Assembly (NCBI RefSeq): GCF_003448965.1
Contig: NZ_QRGC01000010.1
Span: forward strand, 62,001 to 126,000
Reading direction: 5' to 3'
DNA: 64,000 nt
Origin: Oceanicella sp. SM1341
GTDB taxonomy: Bacteria; Pseudomonadota; Alphaproteobacteria; Rhodobacterales; Rhodobacteraceae
In this document: piece by piece, positions 1-8,405 of the stretch
Layout: each line of letters begins with the position of its first letter
How positions within the stretch are numbered: position 1 is the stretch's first letter
Made by a program: the position numbers and the translations under genes
The notes under the pieces: generated by a model
Seen by the model: the letters and a program-made list of their open reading frames with translations, nothing else
The model's database searches: none
What the model was told of the DNA's origin: nothing

Positions 1-640
1 CGGCGCGTCCGGTGGTGTCATGGAAATGCCCCGCGAGCCGCCCCGGCGCGATGTCACCGAGCAGGGTGCGGAGCAGCGCGTCCAGCGTCTCGGGCGTGCC
101 CGCGCCGATGGTGTCGCCCAGCGAGACCTCGTAGCAACCCGCCTCGATCAGCCGCTGCGCCCAATGCGCCGCCACGGCGGGGTCGGTCGGCCCGTCGAAC
201 GGGCAGGCGATGACCATGGACAGGTAGCCCCGCACCGGCACATTCGCGTCTTTCGCGGCGGCGAGGACCGGGGCAAAGCGCGCGAAGCTCTCTTCGATCG
301 AGCAGTTGAGGTTGGCGCGGCTGAAACCCTCGGAGGCGGAGGCGAAGACCGCCACCTCGTCGCAGCCCGCGTCGAGCGCTCGTTCGAGGCCGGTGAGATT
401 GGGCGTGAGCGCGGCGTAGCGCACGCCGGGGCGCCTCTCGATCCCGGCCATGACCCCGGCCGCGTCGGCCATCTGCGGCACCCAGCGCGGGCTGACGAAG
501 CTCGTCGCCTCGATCCGGCGGAAGCCGCTGCGCGAGAGCGCGTCGATCAGGTCGATCTTGCCCTCGGTCGGAACCAGTCCGCCCCGGCTTTGCAGCCCGT
601 CCCGCGGCCCTACCTCGTAGAGCGTCACATCGGGGGGCAT
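1..640 (-). CDS. mvaB: Hydroxymethylglutaryl-CoA lyase (3' end beyond window)
   Basis: The visible part, about 213 residues from the N-terminus, reads MPPDVTLYEVGPRDGLQ and contains the DRE-TIM/HMGL-like metal-site motif EVGPRDGLQ, then ATSFVSPRWVPQMAD, SMVIACPFDG, SLGDTIGAGTP and GHFHDT, all typical of HMG-CoA lyase. The enzyme cleaves HMG-CoA to acetoacetate and acetyl-CoA. It is the last gene seen of a minus-strand operon that starts with HMG-CoA reductase, four bases after the DctM stop, so it should catalyse the second step of mevalonate breakdown. The start was chosen at the ATG giving MPPDVT. No strong Shine-Dalgarno is visible, which suggests coupling to dctM. The C-terminus lies outside the window. 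HMGL-like relatives such as citramalate synthase are less likely given the neighbours. Confidence 0.9.
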   Translation of the reverse strand, partial: MPPDVTLYEVGPRDGLQSRGGLVPTEGKIDLIDALSRSGFRRIEATSFVSPRWVPQMADAAGVMAGIERRPGVRYAALTPNLTGLERALDAGCDEVAVFASASEGFSRANLNCSIEESFARFAPVLAAAKDANVPVRGYLSMVIACPFDGPTDPAVAAHWAQRLIEAGCYEVSLGDTIGAGTPETLDALLRTLLGDIAPGRLAGHFHDTTGRA

Positions 641-644
641 CGCA

Positions 645-1967
645 TCACCGCGCATTGGCCGACAGCGCCTCGGGCAGCCATGTCACCAGCCCCGGGAACA
701 GCGCGAAGAGGATCAGGATCACCACCTGGATCAGGAAGAAGGGCACCACGCCGCGATAGACCTGCCCGATGCCGATGTCCCTGGGCAGCACGCCCTTGAG
801 GTAGAACAGCGTGTAGCCGAAGGGCGGGGTGATATAGGCCATCTGCGCCGTGATCATGAAGAGCACGCCGAACCACAGCGGATCGAAGTCGAGCGCCGTG
901 ACGATCGGCAGGAACACCGGCACGCAGAGCAGGATGATGCCGATCTCGTCGAGGAACAGTCCGAGGAAGATCAGGATCAGCATCATCGCAGCCAGCACAA
1001 GCCAGCGCGAGGCCTCCAGCGTTTCGACGAAATTCAGCAGCGAATCCGCGCCGCCGGTGGCGACGAAGGTCGAGATGAAGGCCCGCGCACCGATGGTGAT
1101 CCAGAGGATCATCGCGGTCACCCGCATCGTGTCGCTAGCGCTTTCGGAGAGCATCGACCGCGAGAAGCGCCGCGTCACCAGCGACGAGGCGGCCGCGCCG
1201 AGCACGCCGACCGCGGCGGCCTCGGTCGGGGTCGCGATGCCGGCGTATATCGAGCCGAGCACGCCCACCACGACGAAGGCGGGCAGGATCAGGCTCTTGA
1301 GTTTCGACAGCTTGACCCGCAGGGGCACGTCCTGGATGTCGTCCGGAACGGGGGCCAGCGCGGGGTTGATCCAGGTCCGCACGAGGATATAGGCGATATA
1401 GCTTCCCGCCAGGATGAGGCCCGGCACGATGCCCGCCGCGAACATCTGGCCGATCGAGATCTGCGCGGTGATGGCGTAGACGATGGTGATGACCGAGGGC
1501 GGGATCAGGATGCCCAGCGTGCCGCCGGCGCAGATCGCGCCGAGCGCGAGCGGCGGGTAGTAACCGCGTTTGAGCATCGAGGGCAGGGCGAGGATGCCCA
1601 TGGCCGCCACCGCCGCGCCCACCACGCCGGTCATGGCCGCGAGGATGGTGCAGATCGCGATGGTGCCCACCGCAAGCCCGCCGTTGATCCGCGCGAACCA
1701 GGTTTCCATCGCATCGTAGAGCGCGTCGATGATCGCGGATTTTTGCAGGATTGAGGCCATGAGCACGTAGAGCGGGATCGCCATCAGGCTTTCCGACGTC
1801 ATCGTCTCGAAGGTGTTGAGCACCGCCACGATGAGCGCCGCCGGACCCCAGAGCAGGATCGTCGAGATGAAGGCGATGGCCCCCAGCACAAAGGCCAGGC
1901 CCGCGCCGCTCAGCATGAAGACGATGAGCGAGACGAACATGAAGGCGAGGATTAGCGAACTTTCCAT
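645..1967 (-). CDS. dctM: TRAP transporter large permease (DctM family)
   Basis: This 440-residue protein is hydrophobic throughout, with roughly 12 predicted membrane segments starting MESSLILAFMFVSLIVFML. It has DctM landmarks such as IPLYVLMASILQKS, GGTLGILIPPSVITIVYA, GIATPTEAAAVGVLGA and DEIGIILLCVPVFLPI. It is the ion-coupled transport subunit of a tripartite ATP-independent periplasmic transporter in the inner membrane. It starts one base after the end of dctQ and is followed within four bases by the HMG-CoA lyase gene. That places the transporter inside the HMG-CoA reductase/lyase operon and points to mevalonate or a related C6 hydroxy acid as substrate. The substrate is inference from context. 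Confidence 0.95.
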   Translation of the reverse strand: MESSLILAFMFVSLIVFMLSGAGLAFVLGAIAFISTILLWGPAALIVAVLNTFETMTSESLMAIPLYVLMASILQKSAIIDALYDAMETWFARINGGLAVGTIAICTILAAMTGVVGAAVAAMGILALPSMLKRGYYPPLALGAICAGGTLGILIPPSVITIVYAITAQISIGQMFAAGIVPGLILAGSYIAYILVRTWINPALAPVPDDIQDVPLRVKLSKLKSLILPAFVVVGVLGSIYAGIATPTEAAAVGVLGAAASSLVTRRFSRSMLSESASDTMRVTAMILWITIGARAFISTFVATGGADSLLNFVETLEASRWLVLAAMMLILIFLGLFLDEIGIILLCVPVFLPIVTALDFDPLWFGVLFMITAQMAYITPPFGYTLFYLKGVLPRDIGIGQVYRGVVPFFLIQVVILILFALFPGLVTWLPEALSANAR

Positions 1968-1968
1968 G

Positions 1969-2508
1969 TCACTGCGCCTTCATGGAGGTTTCGGGGCCGG
2001 TATCTGGGCCGCCGCCGAGTCCGGGATGGCTGCCGTGCAGCACCGCGACGGCATCCGCCAGCGCCTGCAAGGTCAGCAGCAGCGCGGCCAGCGGCAGGAA
2101 CAGCCTGGCCGGCCAGATCGGCGGGTTCCAGGCGGAGTAGCTGGTTTCCCCGTAGCTGTAGCTTTGCCAGACCAGCGGGGCTGCGAACCACAGCAGGATC
2201 AGCCCGAAGGCCGCCGCCAGAAACAGTCCCACGAGGGTCAGCGCGGTGGCCAGCCTGCCGGCGGCCCTGGCCGACACGATATCGACCGCGACATGCCCGC
2301 CGAGATGCAGCAGATAGGGCCCGCCGAGCAGGAAGAACGGCCCGAAGACCAGCGTCGCGAGTTCCGGCGCCCAAGAGGTCGGCGCTGCCAGAAGGTAGCG
2401 CGACAGCACCTCCCAGAGCATCAGCAGGACGATGGCGTAGACGAGCCATTTCGCGGCGGCGAAAAGACCGCGGTTCAGCGCGGTGATGCCACGGGAAAGG
2501 GGCAGCAT
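1969..2508 (-). CDS. dctQ: TRAP transporter small permease (DctQ family)
   Basis: This 179-residue inner-membrane protein has four hydrophobic segments, near residues 20-40, 50-75, 88-112 and 130-155, and the DctQ-type stretch LMLWEVLSRYLLAAPTSWAPE. DctQ proteins pair with DctM to form the membrane complex of TRAP transporters. The stop codon almost touches the dctM start (one base between them), so the pair is co-translated. Upstream, a strong hairpin separates it from the binding-protein gene, which could lower the amount of membrane subunits relative to the periplasmic receptor. The ATG start was kept because it sits just before the first membrane segment. Confidence 0.92.
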   Translation of the reverse strand: MLPLSRGITALNRGLFAAAKWLVYAIVLLMLWEVLSRYLLAAPTSWAPELATLVFGPFFLLGGPYLLHLGGHVAVDIVSARAAGRLATALTLVGLFLAAAFGLILLWFAAPLVWQSYSYGETSYSAWNPPIWPARLFLPLAALLLTLQALADAVAVLHGSHPGLGGGPDTGPETSMKAQ

Positions 2509-2520
2509 GGCGGACTCCGG

Positions 2521-2559
2521 AAAAAAGGGTAGGGCCGGCCCGTAAGAACAGGCCGGCCC
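2521..2559 (-). terminator. Hairpin plus T-run between dctP and dctQM
   Basis: Read on the minus strand, GGGCCGGCC (2551-2559) pairs perfectly with GGCCGGCCC (2532-2540) across a short loop. A T-run follows after about four bases (complement of 2521-2526). It lies between the stop of the periplasmic receptor gene and the permease genes, so it probably acts as a partial terminator or mRNA-stabilising 3' hairpin. The result would be more receptor than permease. The structure is seen directly; the role is inferred. Confidence 0.65.
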
Positions 2560-2569
2560 CTGACGGCTG

Positions 2570-3604
2570 TCAGAGCAGGCGCAGTTCCTGCATCAGGGCG
2601 ACCTGCGACTCCATCATGCGCGTGGACAGATCATCGGTTGCCGCGCGGGCCCAGCTTTCGACGGCGCGCGCGCGGTTGTCCGCGATGTCTTGCGGATCGA
2701 GATCGACGATCTCGACCCCCGCCTCCTGGAACCTGGCGATGTATTCGCCGTTCGCGACGAGGATGTTCTGCCGCAGGGCCCCCGAAACTTCGCGGGCCGC
2801 CACTTCGAGCGCGGCGCGCTGCTGGTCGTCGAGCGCATCATAGGCGCGGGTGTTGGCGACATAGGCGGTGGCAGTCGAGGGTTGGTGGATGCCCGGCAGC
2901 ACGAGGTATCCCGCGACCTCGTGCAGGCCTTCTTCATAGTTGGCCTTGATGTCGCCGCGGTCGGCGATGTCCACCAGTCCCCGGTCCAGCGCCGAGTAGA
3001 CCTCGGAGGTCGGCAGCGGCGAGACCGCGACGCCGAAATCGGCCATCACCGCCGCGGCAAGGCCCACGAAGCGACCCTTCAGACCGTTCAGGTCGGCGAT
3101 GCTGGTGATCGGCACGCGCGAATGGATCGGCTCTTCGCCATAGACGGTGGGGGCGACGTAGGTCAGCCCGGCCGAGGCATAGCTCTCGCGTGCCAGTTCG
3201 AGGCCGTCGCGCTCGTAGAACCAGGCTTCGTACTGGTCCGCCTCGGGGAAACCGAAGGGCACCGTGGACGAGAAGCCGTGCGCTGGAATCCTGCCCGCGG
3301 TATAGCCGTCGAAGGTTTTCATCAACTCGAAGGCGCCGCCGCGCACCGCGTCGAAGGCCTGCGCCGCGGGGACGATCTGGCCGCCCGAGAAGGGCGTGAT
3401 CTGAAGCGAGCCGCCGGTCAGTTCGGAGACGCGGGCGCAGAACTGCTCCTCGAACTCCATGGGCGTGGTGCCGCCGCCCCAGAGGGCCTGCATACGCCAG
3501 GTGGTCGTACCCTGCGCGCGCACCGAGGTCGCGGCGACGATGGCGGGCGCCGCGAGTGCGGCCGCCCCGAGGCGCAGTATGCCGCGCCGGTTGGATCTGG
3601 TCAT
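2570..3604 (-). CDS. dctP: TRAP transporter substrate-binding protein (DctP family)
   Basis: This 344-residue periplasmic receptor has an N-terminal export signal, roughly residues 1-31, containing a double arginine (SNRRGILRLGAAALAAP) and an AxA-like cleavage region VRAQG. It is probably Tat- or Sec-exported. The mature part has DctP features: WGGGTTPMEFEEQF near the start, LNGLKGRFVG, the region around SPLPTSEVYSALDRGLVDIADR, and a C-terminal helical part. It binds the solute and delivers it to DctQM. It lies 24 bases downstream of the HMG-CoA reductase gene in the same operon, so mevalonate is the likely ligand. This is inference, since DctP sequences alone rarely reveal the ligand. Confidence 0.93.
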   Translation of the reverse strand: MTRSNRRGILRLGAAALAAPAIVAATSVRAQGTTTWRMQALWGGGTTPMEFEEQFCARVSELTGGSLQITPFSGGQIVPAAQAFDAVRGGAFELMKTFDGYTAGRIPAHGFSSTVPFGFPEADQYEAWFYERDGLELARESYASAGLTYVAPTVYGEEPIHSRVPITSIADLNGLKGRFVGLAAAVMADFGVAVSPLPTSEVYSALDRGLVDIADRGDIKANYEEGLHEVAGYLVLPGIHQPSTATAYVANTRAYDALDDQQRAALEVAAREVSGALRQNILVANGEYIARFQEAGVEIVDLDPQDIADNRARAVESWARAATDDLSTRMMESQVALMQELRLL

Positions 3605-3628
3605 GGTCTTCCTCCCGTTATGATCCTG

Positions 3629-4942
3629 TCAGGTGCCCTCCAGCACCCGTTTTGCGCAGGCGACGCTGACGTCCCCCGCTGCGACGATGGCCTTGGCCAC
3701 GCGGTCGATGTCGGAGCCGGTGGCGCCGGCGGTGATGGCGATGTTGCGGGCGTGCAGCGTCATGTGCCCGCGCTGGATGCCTTCGGTGGCCAGCGCCCGC
3801 AGCGCGGCCATGTTCTGGGCCAGGCCCACCGCCGCGGCGATTTCGGCCAGCTCCCGCGCCGAGTCCACCCGCATCAGGTGGAGCGCGGCTTGCGCCCCGG
3901 GATGGGTGCGCGTCGCCCCCCCGACGATGCCAAGCGCCATGGGCATCTCGAGCGTGCCGACCAGCGCGCCGGAGGCGTCGATCTCCCAGTGCGTCAGCGA
4001 CGTATAGCGGCCCGAGCGGGCGGCATAGGCATGGGCCCCGGCCTCGATGGCGCGCCAGTCGTTGCCGGTCGCCACCACCACCGGGTCGATGCCGTTCATG
4101 ATGCCCTTGTTATGGGTCGCCGCCCGGTAGGGATCGACGATGGCCAGGGCGCAGGCCTCGACGATGCCGCGGGCCACCTCGGCGCCGTCCAGGGTCTTGG
4201 TGGTCAGCGCCTCGGCGGGCACGCGCACACCGGCAGTGACCAGCCTGCGGTCGGCGAGGTTGGACAGAATGCGCAGGCGCACCTTGCCGCCGGTGATCGC
4301 CTCGATCCGGGGGGCCAGAAGTTCGGCCATGGTATTGACCGTGTTGGCGCCCATCGCATCGCGCACGTCGACGAGCAGGTGCATGACCACCATCGCGCCG
4401 ATGGGGGTGTCGTCGAAGACATGGACCTCGATATCCTTGCAGCCGCCGCCGAGACCCACCAGGACGGTGTCGCGCGAATTGGCCAGCGCCATCAGGTCGT
4501 CGCGATGCGCGAGGATCCGGGCGCGTGCGCCGCGCGGATCGCTGAGCCCCAGGACCTGCACCTGCGCCCGCATGATCGGGGTGGTGCAGGTTGCGGTGAA
4601 GCCGCCGCCGCTGCGGGCGATCTTTGCCATATAAGAGGCCGCGGCCACCACCGAGGGCTCCTCGACGGCCATCGGCACGAGATGTTCGCGCCCGTTAATG
4701 ATAAAGTTGGTGGCGACGCCCAGCGGCAGCTCGAAGGTGCCAATGACATTTTCGATCATGCCGTTTGCGGTGGTGAGCGGCAGCGAGTTGCCTGCCAGAG
4801 TGTCCCTGTCGGTGGCCTCTAGCCCAGCCGCCGCAGCAACGGCGTCAAGCCGCGCCTGCGGTTCCATGTCGCGCATGCCTTCTAGGCGCGAGCCGAGATC
4901 CTTGGCGACGCCGGCCTGCGCGCCTTCCGCTGTTCCAGTCAT
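3629..4942 (-). CDS. mvaA: Hydroxymethylglutaryl-CoA reductase, degradative (class II)
   Basis: The 437-residue protein matches the bacterial class II HMG-CoA reductase pattern. It has [29 protein letters not shown] (catalytic glutamate region), [22 protein letters not shown] (catalytic lysine), [15 protein letters not shown] (catalytic aspartate) and [10 protein letters not shown] (catalytic histidine). Length is close to the Pseudomonas mevalonii enzyme. In the degradative direction it converts mevalonate plus CoA to HMG-CoA, reducing two NAD(P)+. It is the first gene of the operon with a TRAP transporter and HMG-CoA lyase, which strongly favours catabolism over isoprenoid synthesis, a route Rhodobacterales normally do not make through mevalonate. 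The divergent MocR regulator gene begins about 110 bases away. Confidence 0.95.
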   Translation of the reverse strand: MTGTAEGAQAGVAKDLGSRLEGMRDMEPQARLDAVAAAAGLEATDRDTLAGNSLPLTTANGMIENVIGTFELPLGVATNFIINGREHLVPMAVEEPSVVAAASYMAKIARSGGGFTATCTTPIMRAQVQVLGLSDPRGARARILAHRDDLMALANSRDTVLVGLGGGCKDIEVHVFDDTPIGAMVVMHLLVDVRDAMGANTVNTMAELLAPRIEAITGGKVRLRILSNLADRRLVTAGVRVPAEALTTKTLDGAEVARGIVEACALAIVDPYRAATHNKGIMNGIDPVVVATGNDWRAIEAGAHAYAARSGRYTSLTHWEIDASGALVGTLEMPMALGIVGGATRTHPGAQAALHLMRVDSARELAEIAAAVGLAQNMAALRALATEGIQRGHMTLHARNIAITAGATGSDIDRVAKAIVAAGDVSVACAKRVLEGT

Positions 4943-4994
4943 TTAGCCCTCCCAGTTCCGCGGCAGTTCTGGCGCGTCTTCGACGAGTTGTATT

Positions 4995-5049
4995 GGTACA
5001 GTTTGCAAAATTGAGCCTGTACTGTATGGCTCAGATTTATGGTACAGTT
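4995..5049. promoter_or_regulatory. GTACAG repeats between mvaA and the MocR regulator gene
   Basis: The 112-base divergent intergenic region carries GGTACAGTT at 4995-5003 and again at 5041-5049, plus the inverted core CTGTAC at 5017-5022. The direct copies are 46 bases apart, start to start, and the second ends five bases before the regulator ATG. Paired repeats in a shared promoter region are typical operators for MocR-type regulators, so autorepression and control of the mevalonate operon are likely. The repeats are seen directly; the binding is inferred. Confidence 0.55.
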
Positions 5050-5054
5050 ATTCA

Positions 5055-6395
5055 ATGGCACAGACCAAGACAGACCGCATCTTCGACGCGCTCAAGAACC
5101 GCATCACGCAGGGCGAGCTGCCGCATGGCGCGCGGCTCGCCTCACTCCGGCAGGCCAGCCAGCAATATGGCGTGTCCAAGAATATCATGGTCACTGTGTA
5201 CGACCGGCTGGTGGCAAGGGGCCTTGTCACCTCGAGGCCGGGGGCGGGGTTCTTCGTCGCGTACGTGCCCTCGATGGCGGAGGAGCCGGCAAACCTCCAG
5301 GAGGCGATCGACACCCTCTCGCTGCTGCGCGCCCAGCTAGACCGGCCGCACACGGTGCTGGCCGGCGACGGCCGCCCACCCGCGAGCTGGCTGCTAAAGG
5401 CGGTGCCGGCACTGACGCTTGGGGTCGGCGAAGGTGGCTACGGAACGCCACACGGGCTGTTGGCCCTTCGCGAATGCATAGCCGTTGGGCAACTGGCGCA
5501 GGGGATCGAAGTGACGCCCTCGCAGATTGTTACCACCTTCGGGGCCAACCACGCGCTCGAGCTTCTCATCCGGCGCTTTGTTAGCGCTGGCGACCCGGTG
5601 CTGGTGGACGATCCGGGGTATTACCCTCTCTTCGCCAAGCTGAGGCTGGCAGGGGCCAAGGTGATCGGCGTGCCGCGCCGGTCCACCGGTCCCGATCCGG
5701 ACGCTCTCCGCAGCCTGGCGCTAGAGCATGGTGCCCGGATCTTCTTCACGCAGTCGCTGGGGCAGAACCCCACGGGCTGTTCGATCGCCCTGCCCATCGC
5801 CCATGCCATCCTTCAGGTCGCCGAACGGCAGGAGATGCTGGTGGTGGACGACGATCCCTTTCTGGACCTGCCCGGCATCGAGGGCACGCGGCTGGCGCAT
5901 CTCGACCTGTTCGACCGGGTGATCCAGGTCGGCAGCTACTCCAAGACCCTTTCGCCCTCGCTGCGGTCAGGCTACATCATCGCGCGCCCAGGGATTGCGT
6001 CTAGCCTGGCGGAGCTGAAGATGATCCTGACGGTCAGCAGCTCGAGCTATGCCGAGCGCATCATCGCGAACCTGATCCGCAGCCGACGTTACGAGAAGAT
6101 CAAGTTCACGATGGCCCGGCGGCTCTCAGAAGCACGAGCCGAGGGGATGCGCCGGCTGTCATCGCTCGGGCTGTCGCTTTTTGCGGAACCGCATGGCGGA
6201 CTTTATGGCTGGTTGAAGCTTCCCGACGATCTCGATGATCTGGAGATGGCGCGCGAAGCTTCGGCTCATGGCATTTTCTTGGCGCCCGGATCGCTCTTTC
6301 AGGCGGGATGTCAGGAGCATCCGCCGGGCATGCGTATCAACTGGAGCCGGGTGAACGACAGTCGGTTCTATTCGTTCCTGCGCCGCATGCTGTGA
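5055..6395 (+). CDS. MocR-type PLP-dependent transcriptional regulator (GntR family)
   Basis: The 446-residue protein has an N-terminal GntR winged helix, about residues 5-75 (FDALKNRITQGELPHGARL, then YGVSKNIMVTVYDRL and RPGAGFFVAYVP). A fold-type I aminotransferase domain follows. The PLP lysine is K297 in GSYSKTLSPSLRSGY, with VDDPGYYPL and DDDPFLDLPG upstream. MocR proteins use PLP or an amino-acid-like ligand to control adjacent genes. It is transcribed divergently from the HMG-CoA reductase operon, so it is the likely local regulator of mevalonate use. The start was chosen where homologous GntR sequence begins; no strong Shine-Dalgarno is visible. A mevalonate-responsive MocR would be unusual because the ligand lacks an amino group. 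Confidence 0.88.
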   Translation: MAQTKTDRIFDALKNRITQGELPHGARLASLRQASQQYGVSKNIMVTVYDRLVARGLVTSRPGAGFFVAYVPSMAEEPANLQEAIDTLSLLRAQLDRPHTVLAGDGRPPASWLLKAVPALTLGVGEGGYGTPHGLLALRECIAVGQLAQGIEVTPSQIVTTFGANHALELLIRRFVSAGDPVLVDDPGYYPLFAKLRLAGAKVIGVPRRSTGPDPDALRSLALEHGARIFFTQSLGQNPTGCSIALPIAHAILQVAERQEMLVVDDDPFLDLPGIEGTRLAHLDLFDRVIQVGSYSKTLSPSLRSGYIIARPGIASSLAELKMILTVSSSSYAERIIANLIRSRRYEKIKFTMARRLSEARAEGMRRLSSLGLSLFAEPHGGLYGWLKLPDDLDDLEMAREASAHGIFLAPGSLFQAGCQEHPPGMRINWSRVNDSRFYSFLRRML

Positions 6396-6658
6396 GACGG
6401 GCATCTTCAGGAGGGTGCGGACCCGTGAGTTGCCGATTACTCCGGAGAAGATCCTGGCCGGGTGACCCTCGGCACAAATCACAAGGATGCGGGCCAGCCC
6501 ACCTTCCAGAAGGCTTGCAAGGCGTTATGCGTCGCGGCGGACGACGCCGCGCCGTCCTGCTGTCGCGACAACTTGGAAGGGAGCTGTTGTGACGACTGAC
6601 TGAGTGACCCCGCCGATCTGCCGATAGGTAGTACTAGGAGGGTCCGGCACCAATCCTA

Positions 6659-7537
6659 TCACTCCTGAATCATGATCTTCCTGAGAGCATCGGCATCCCT
6701 ACGGGGCGGGGCACCAAAAAGCCGTTTGTATTCGCGTGAGAATTGGGACGCGCTTTCGTAGCCGACGGCATAGGCCACCGCAGCGGATTCCAGTTGCTCA
6801 GTCGTCAGCCTCCGGCGCGCCTCGTGCAACCGGACGTGCTTTTGATATTGCAACGGGCTGAGACCAGACACGGCCTTGAAACGCCGGTGAAACACCGACA
6901 CGCTCATCCCAGCGACGGACGCCATGGCATTGACGGTCAGCCGATCGGCATGACGCTGACGAACGAAAGCCATCGCGCGCCGTATTCGAGAGAGCGAGGA
7001 ATCCGTAGCCGATATCTGCCGCAGCAGGTTCCCCTGTCGGCCCATCAGCAGGCGAAATATTAGCTCCTGCTCGACGTGCCGTGACATGACGTGGACTTCA
7101 TCGGGGCGGTCGAGCAGCTCTGCGAGTCGACGCCACGCCTCGAGCAGGGGCGGGCCGGCCTGCGTGACGCCATAGCCGGACCGCGCCGCGGCCTGGGTCA
7201 ACCCGTCCATGTCGTGCAGAAGGGTGGAAATCACCGCAGGATCGAGCAGCAGGTTCAGGCACAGAAATGGCTCTGCCGACGTGGCCTCGATCACCTGCCC
7301 CATCGCGGCGACCTCTGCCGCGACCACGAGACACTCGCCCGGTCCGTACTCTAGCATGGAATCTCCGATGACGGTGCGCTTGCGCCCCTGCAGGACAAGG
7401 CAGACGACCGGCTCGTAAACCAGTCCTGCCGCTTCGTTCGGAGTGTCGACCTGAAACAGATGCAGGCGAGGCATTGCAGGACACGACGCACCTGCGTGGC
7501 GCCGGGCCAGGGCTTTCATGATGGCCAGATCTCTCAT
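6659..7537 (-). CDS. AraC family transcriptional regulator
   Basis: The 292-residue protein has an N-terminal cupin-like AraC_N domain (LVYEPVVCLVLQGRKR, then YGPGECLVVAAEV). At the C-terminus, from about residue 190, lie two helix-turn-helix units ending in AVAYAVGYESASQFSREYKRLFG. It is divergent from the glutathione transferase-like gene that starts 142 bases away and probably regulates it. The C-terminal recognition unit closely resembles the AraC protein encoded at 27243-28202 (YESASQFSRDYGR). Both sit beside a GST-like gene or relic and an SDR gene, so the two look like paralogous neighbourhoods. The effector is unknown. The start ATG precedes the conserved N-terminal domain. Confidence 0.92.
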   Translation of the reverse strand: MRDLAIMKALARRHAGASCPAMPRLHLFQVDTPNEAAGLVYEPVVCLVLQGRKRTVIGDSMLEYGPGECLVVAAEVAAMGQVIEATSAEPFLCLNLLLDPAVISTLLHDMDGLTQAAARSGYGVTQAGPPLLEAWRRLAELLDRPDEVHVMSRHVEQELIFRLLMGRQGNLLRQISATDSSLSRIRRAMAFVRQRHADRLTVNAMASVAGMSVSVFHRRFKAVSGLSPLQYQKHVRLHEARRRLTTEQLESAAVAYAVGYESASQFSREYKRLFGAPPRRDADALRKIMIQE

Positions 7538-7678
7538 GCCCGAACGAGACGACTATTGCCGAAAAAAATCAAGCCGCCAGCAGGATCAGGCAATCATCCG
7601 GGACCATCGGGCATCCGAGGCAGGCTGCTGATCTGTACATATGGGCCACGAAACCAACAATTGACGCAGGACAAGACA

Positions 7679-8350
7679 ATGCTCTTCTACGATGCCGACA
7701 ACCCGACCCCCAACGTCATGCCCGTGCGCATGTTCATTCACGAGCGTGGCGGGCTGGCGCTCGATACCACGATCATCAGCTTGGCGGAACTGGAGAACCG
7801 CGGTCGCAATTACCGTGAGACAGTCAACTGTCGCGGCGAGGTGCCGGCCTTGCGGGGGCAAGACGGTCAAATCATTACTGAGATTATCGCGATCTGCGAG
7901 TATCTGGACGAGAAGGCGACGGAAGGGCGTTCGCTGATCGGCGATACGCCTGAGCACCGCGCGCATGTCCGAATGTGGACACGCCGCGTCGATCTCGAAA
8001 TCGCTCAGCCGGTGGTCGCCTGGTGGCGAGGCAGCAGTGACGCCGAAGATTTTTATATGGGTTATCGGACTCTTGCGCCCGAAGCTCAGCGCTATCATCG
8101 CCTCCTGGCCGAACAGGGAATGAACATGCTCGACGAGGAAATGGAGGCCCGCAACTACATCTGCGGAGACAAGATGATGCTGGCCGATATTCTCCTGTTT
8201 GGTACGATGTTCACCATGTCGATGACAGGAGCCTGGATTAACAATCCTAACCGCAAGAACCTCGCTGCCTGGTCTGAACGGATGCGGGTTTCCGGCTCGG
8301 CGCGCGCCGCGCTGATATCCCTTGCCGGCGCCAAAGATTCTTTGGCCTGA
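7679..8350 (+). CDS. Glutathione S-transferase-like protein
   Basis: The start was placed at the ATG giving MLFYDADNPTPN, preceded by a GCAGGAC element, giving 223 residues. The thioredoxin-like N-terminal half has the glutathione-site region GEVPALRGQDG followed by ITEIIAICEYLDE. The C-terminal half is all-helical, with HRAHVRMWTRRVDLEIAQP and an N-capping-box-like KMMLADILLFG. It probably conjugates or reduces a small electrophile with glutathione in the cytoplasm; the substrate cannot be read from sequence. It is divergent from an AraC regulator and convergent with an SDR gene. A decayed homologue of the same subtype lies at about 25.3-25.8 kb. Confidence 0.85.
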   Translation: MLFYDADNPTPNVMPVRMFIHERGGLALDTTIISLAELENRGRNYRETVNCRGEVPALRGQDGQIITEIIAICEYLDEKATEGRSLIGDTPEHRAHVRMWTRRVDLEIAQPVVAWWRGSSDAEDFYMGYRTLAPEAQRYHRLLAEQGMNMLDEEMEARNYICGDKMMLADILLFGTMFTMSMTGAWINNPNRKNLAAWSERMRVSGSARAALISLAGAKDSLA

Positions 8351-8355
8351 TAAGA

Positions 8356-8405
8356 CCATTCCCGTCCGGCGGTACGCGGTTAGCGCAGACCGCCGACGGG
8401 AATGG
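8356..8405. terminator. Hairpin at the junction of convergent GST and SDR genes
   Basis: CCATTCCCGTC and GGCGGT (8356-8373) pair with ACCGCC and GACGGGAATGG (8389-8405), forming a long stem immediately after the GST stop and covering the last codons of the convergent SDR gene. There is no T-run, so it may serve as a bidirectional 3' end or RNA-stabilising structure rather than a classic intrinsic terminator. Confidence 0.45.

Noticed and set aside
2690-4822. A plus-strand open frame of about 710 codons opposite dctP and the HMG-CoA reductase gene
   Set aside because: It crosses two real genes and their spacer on the other strand and has no recognisable domain.
3629-4942. HMG-CoA reductase used for isoprenoid biosynthesis
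   Set aside because: The operon has a lyase and an uptake transporter and no mevalonate kinase or HMG-CoA synthase gene nearby, so the catabolic direction fits better.
6396-6658. A small gene between the MocR and AraC genes
   Set aside because: Short open frames exist, but none has a plausible ribosome site, codon pattern or family resemblance.
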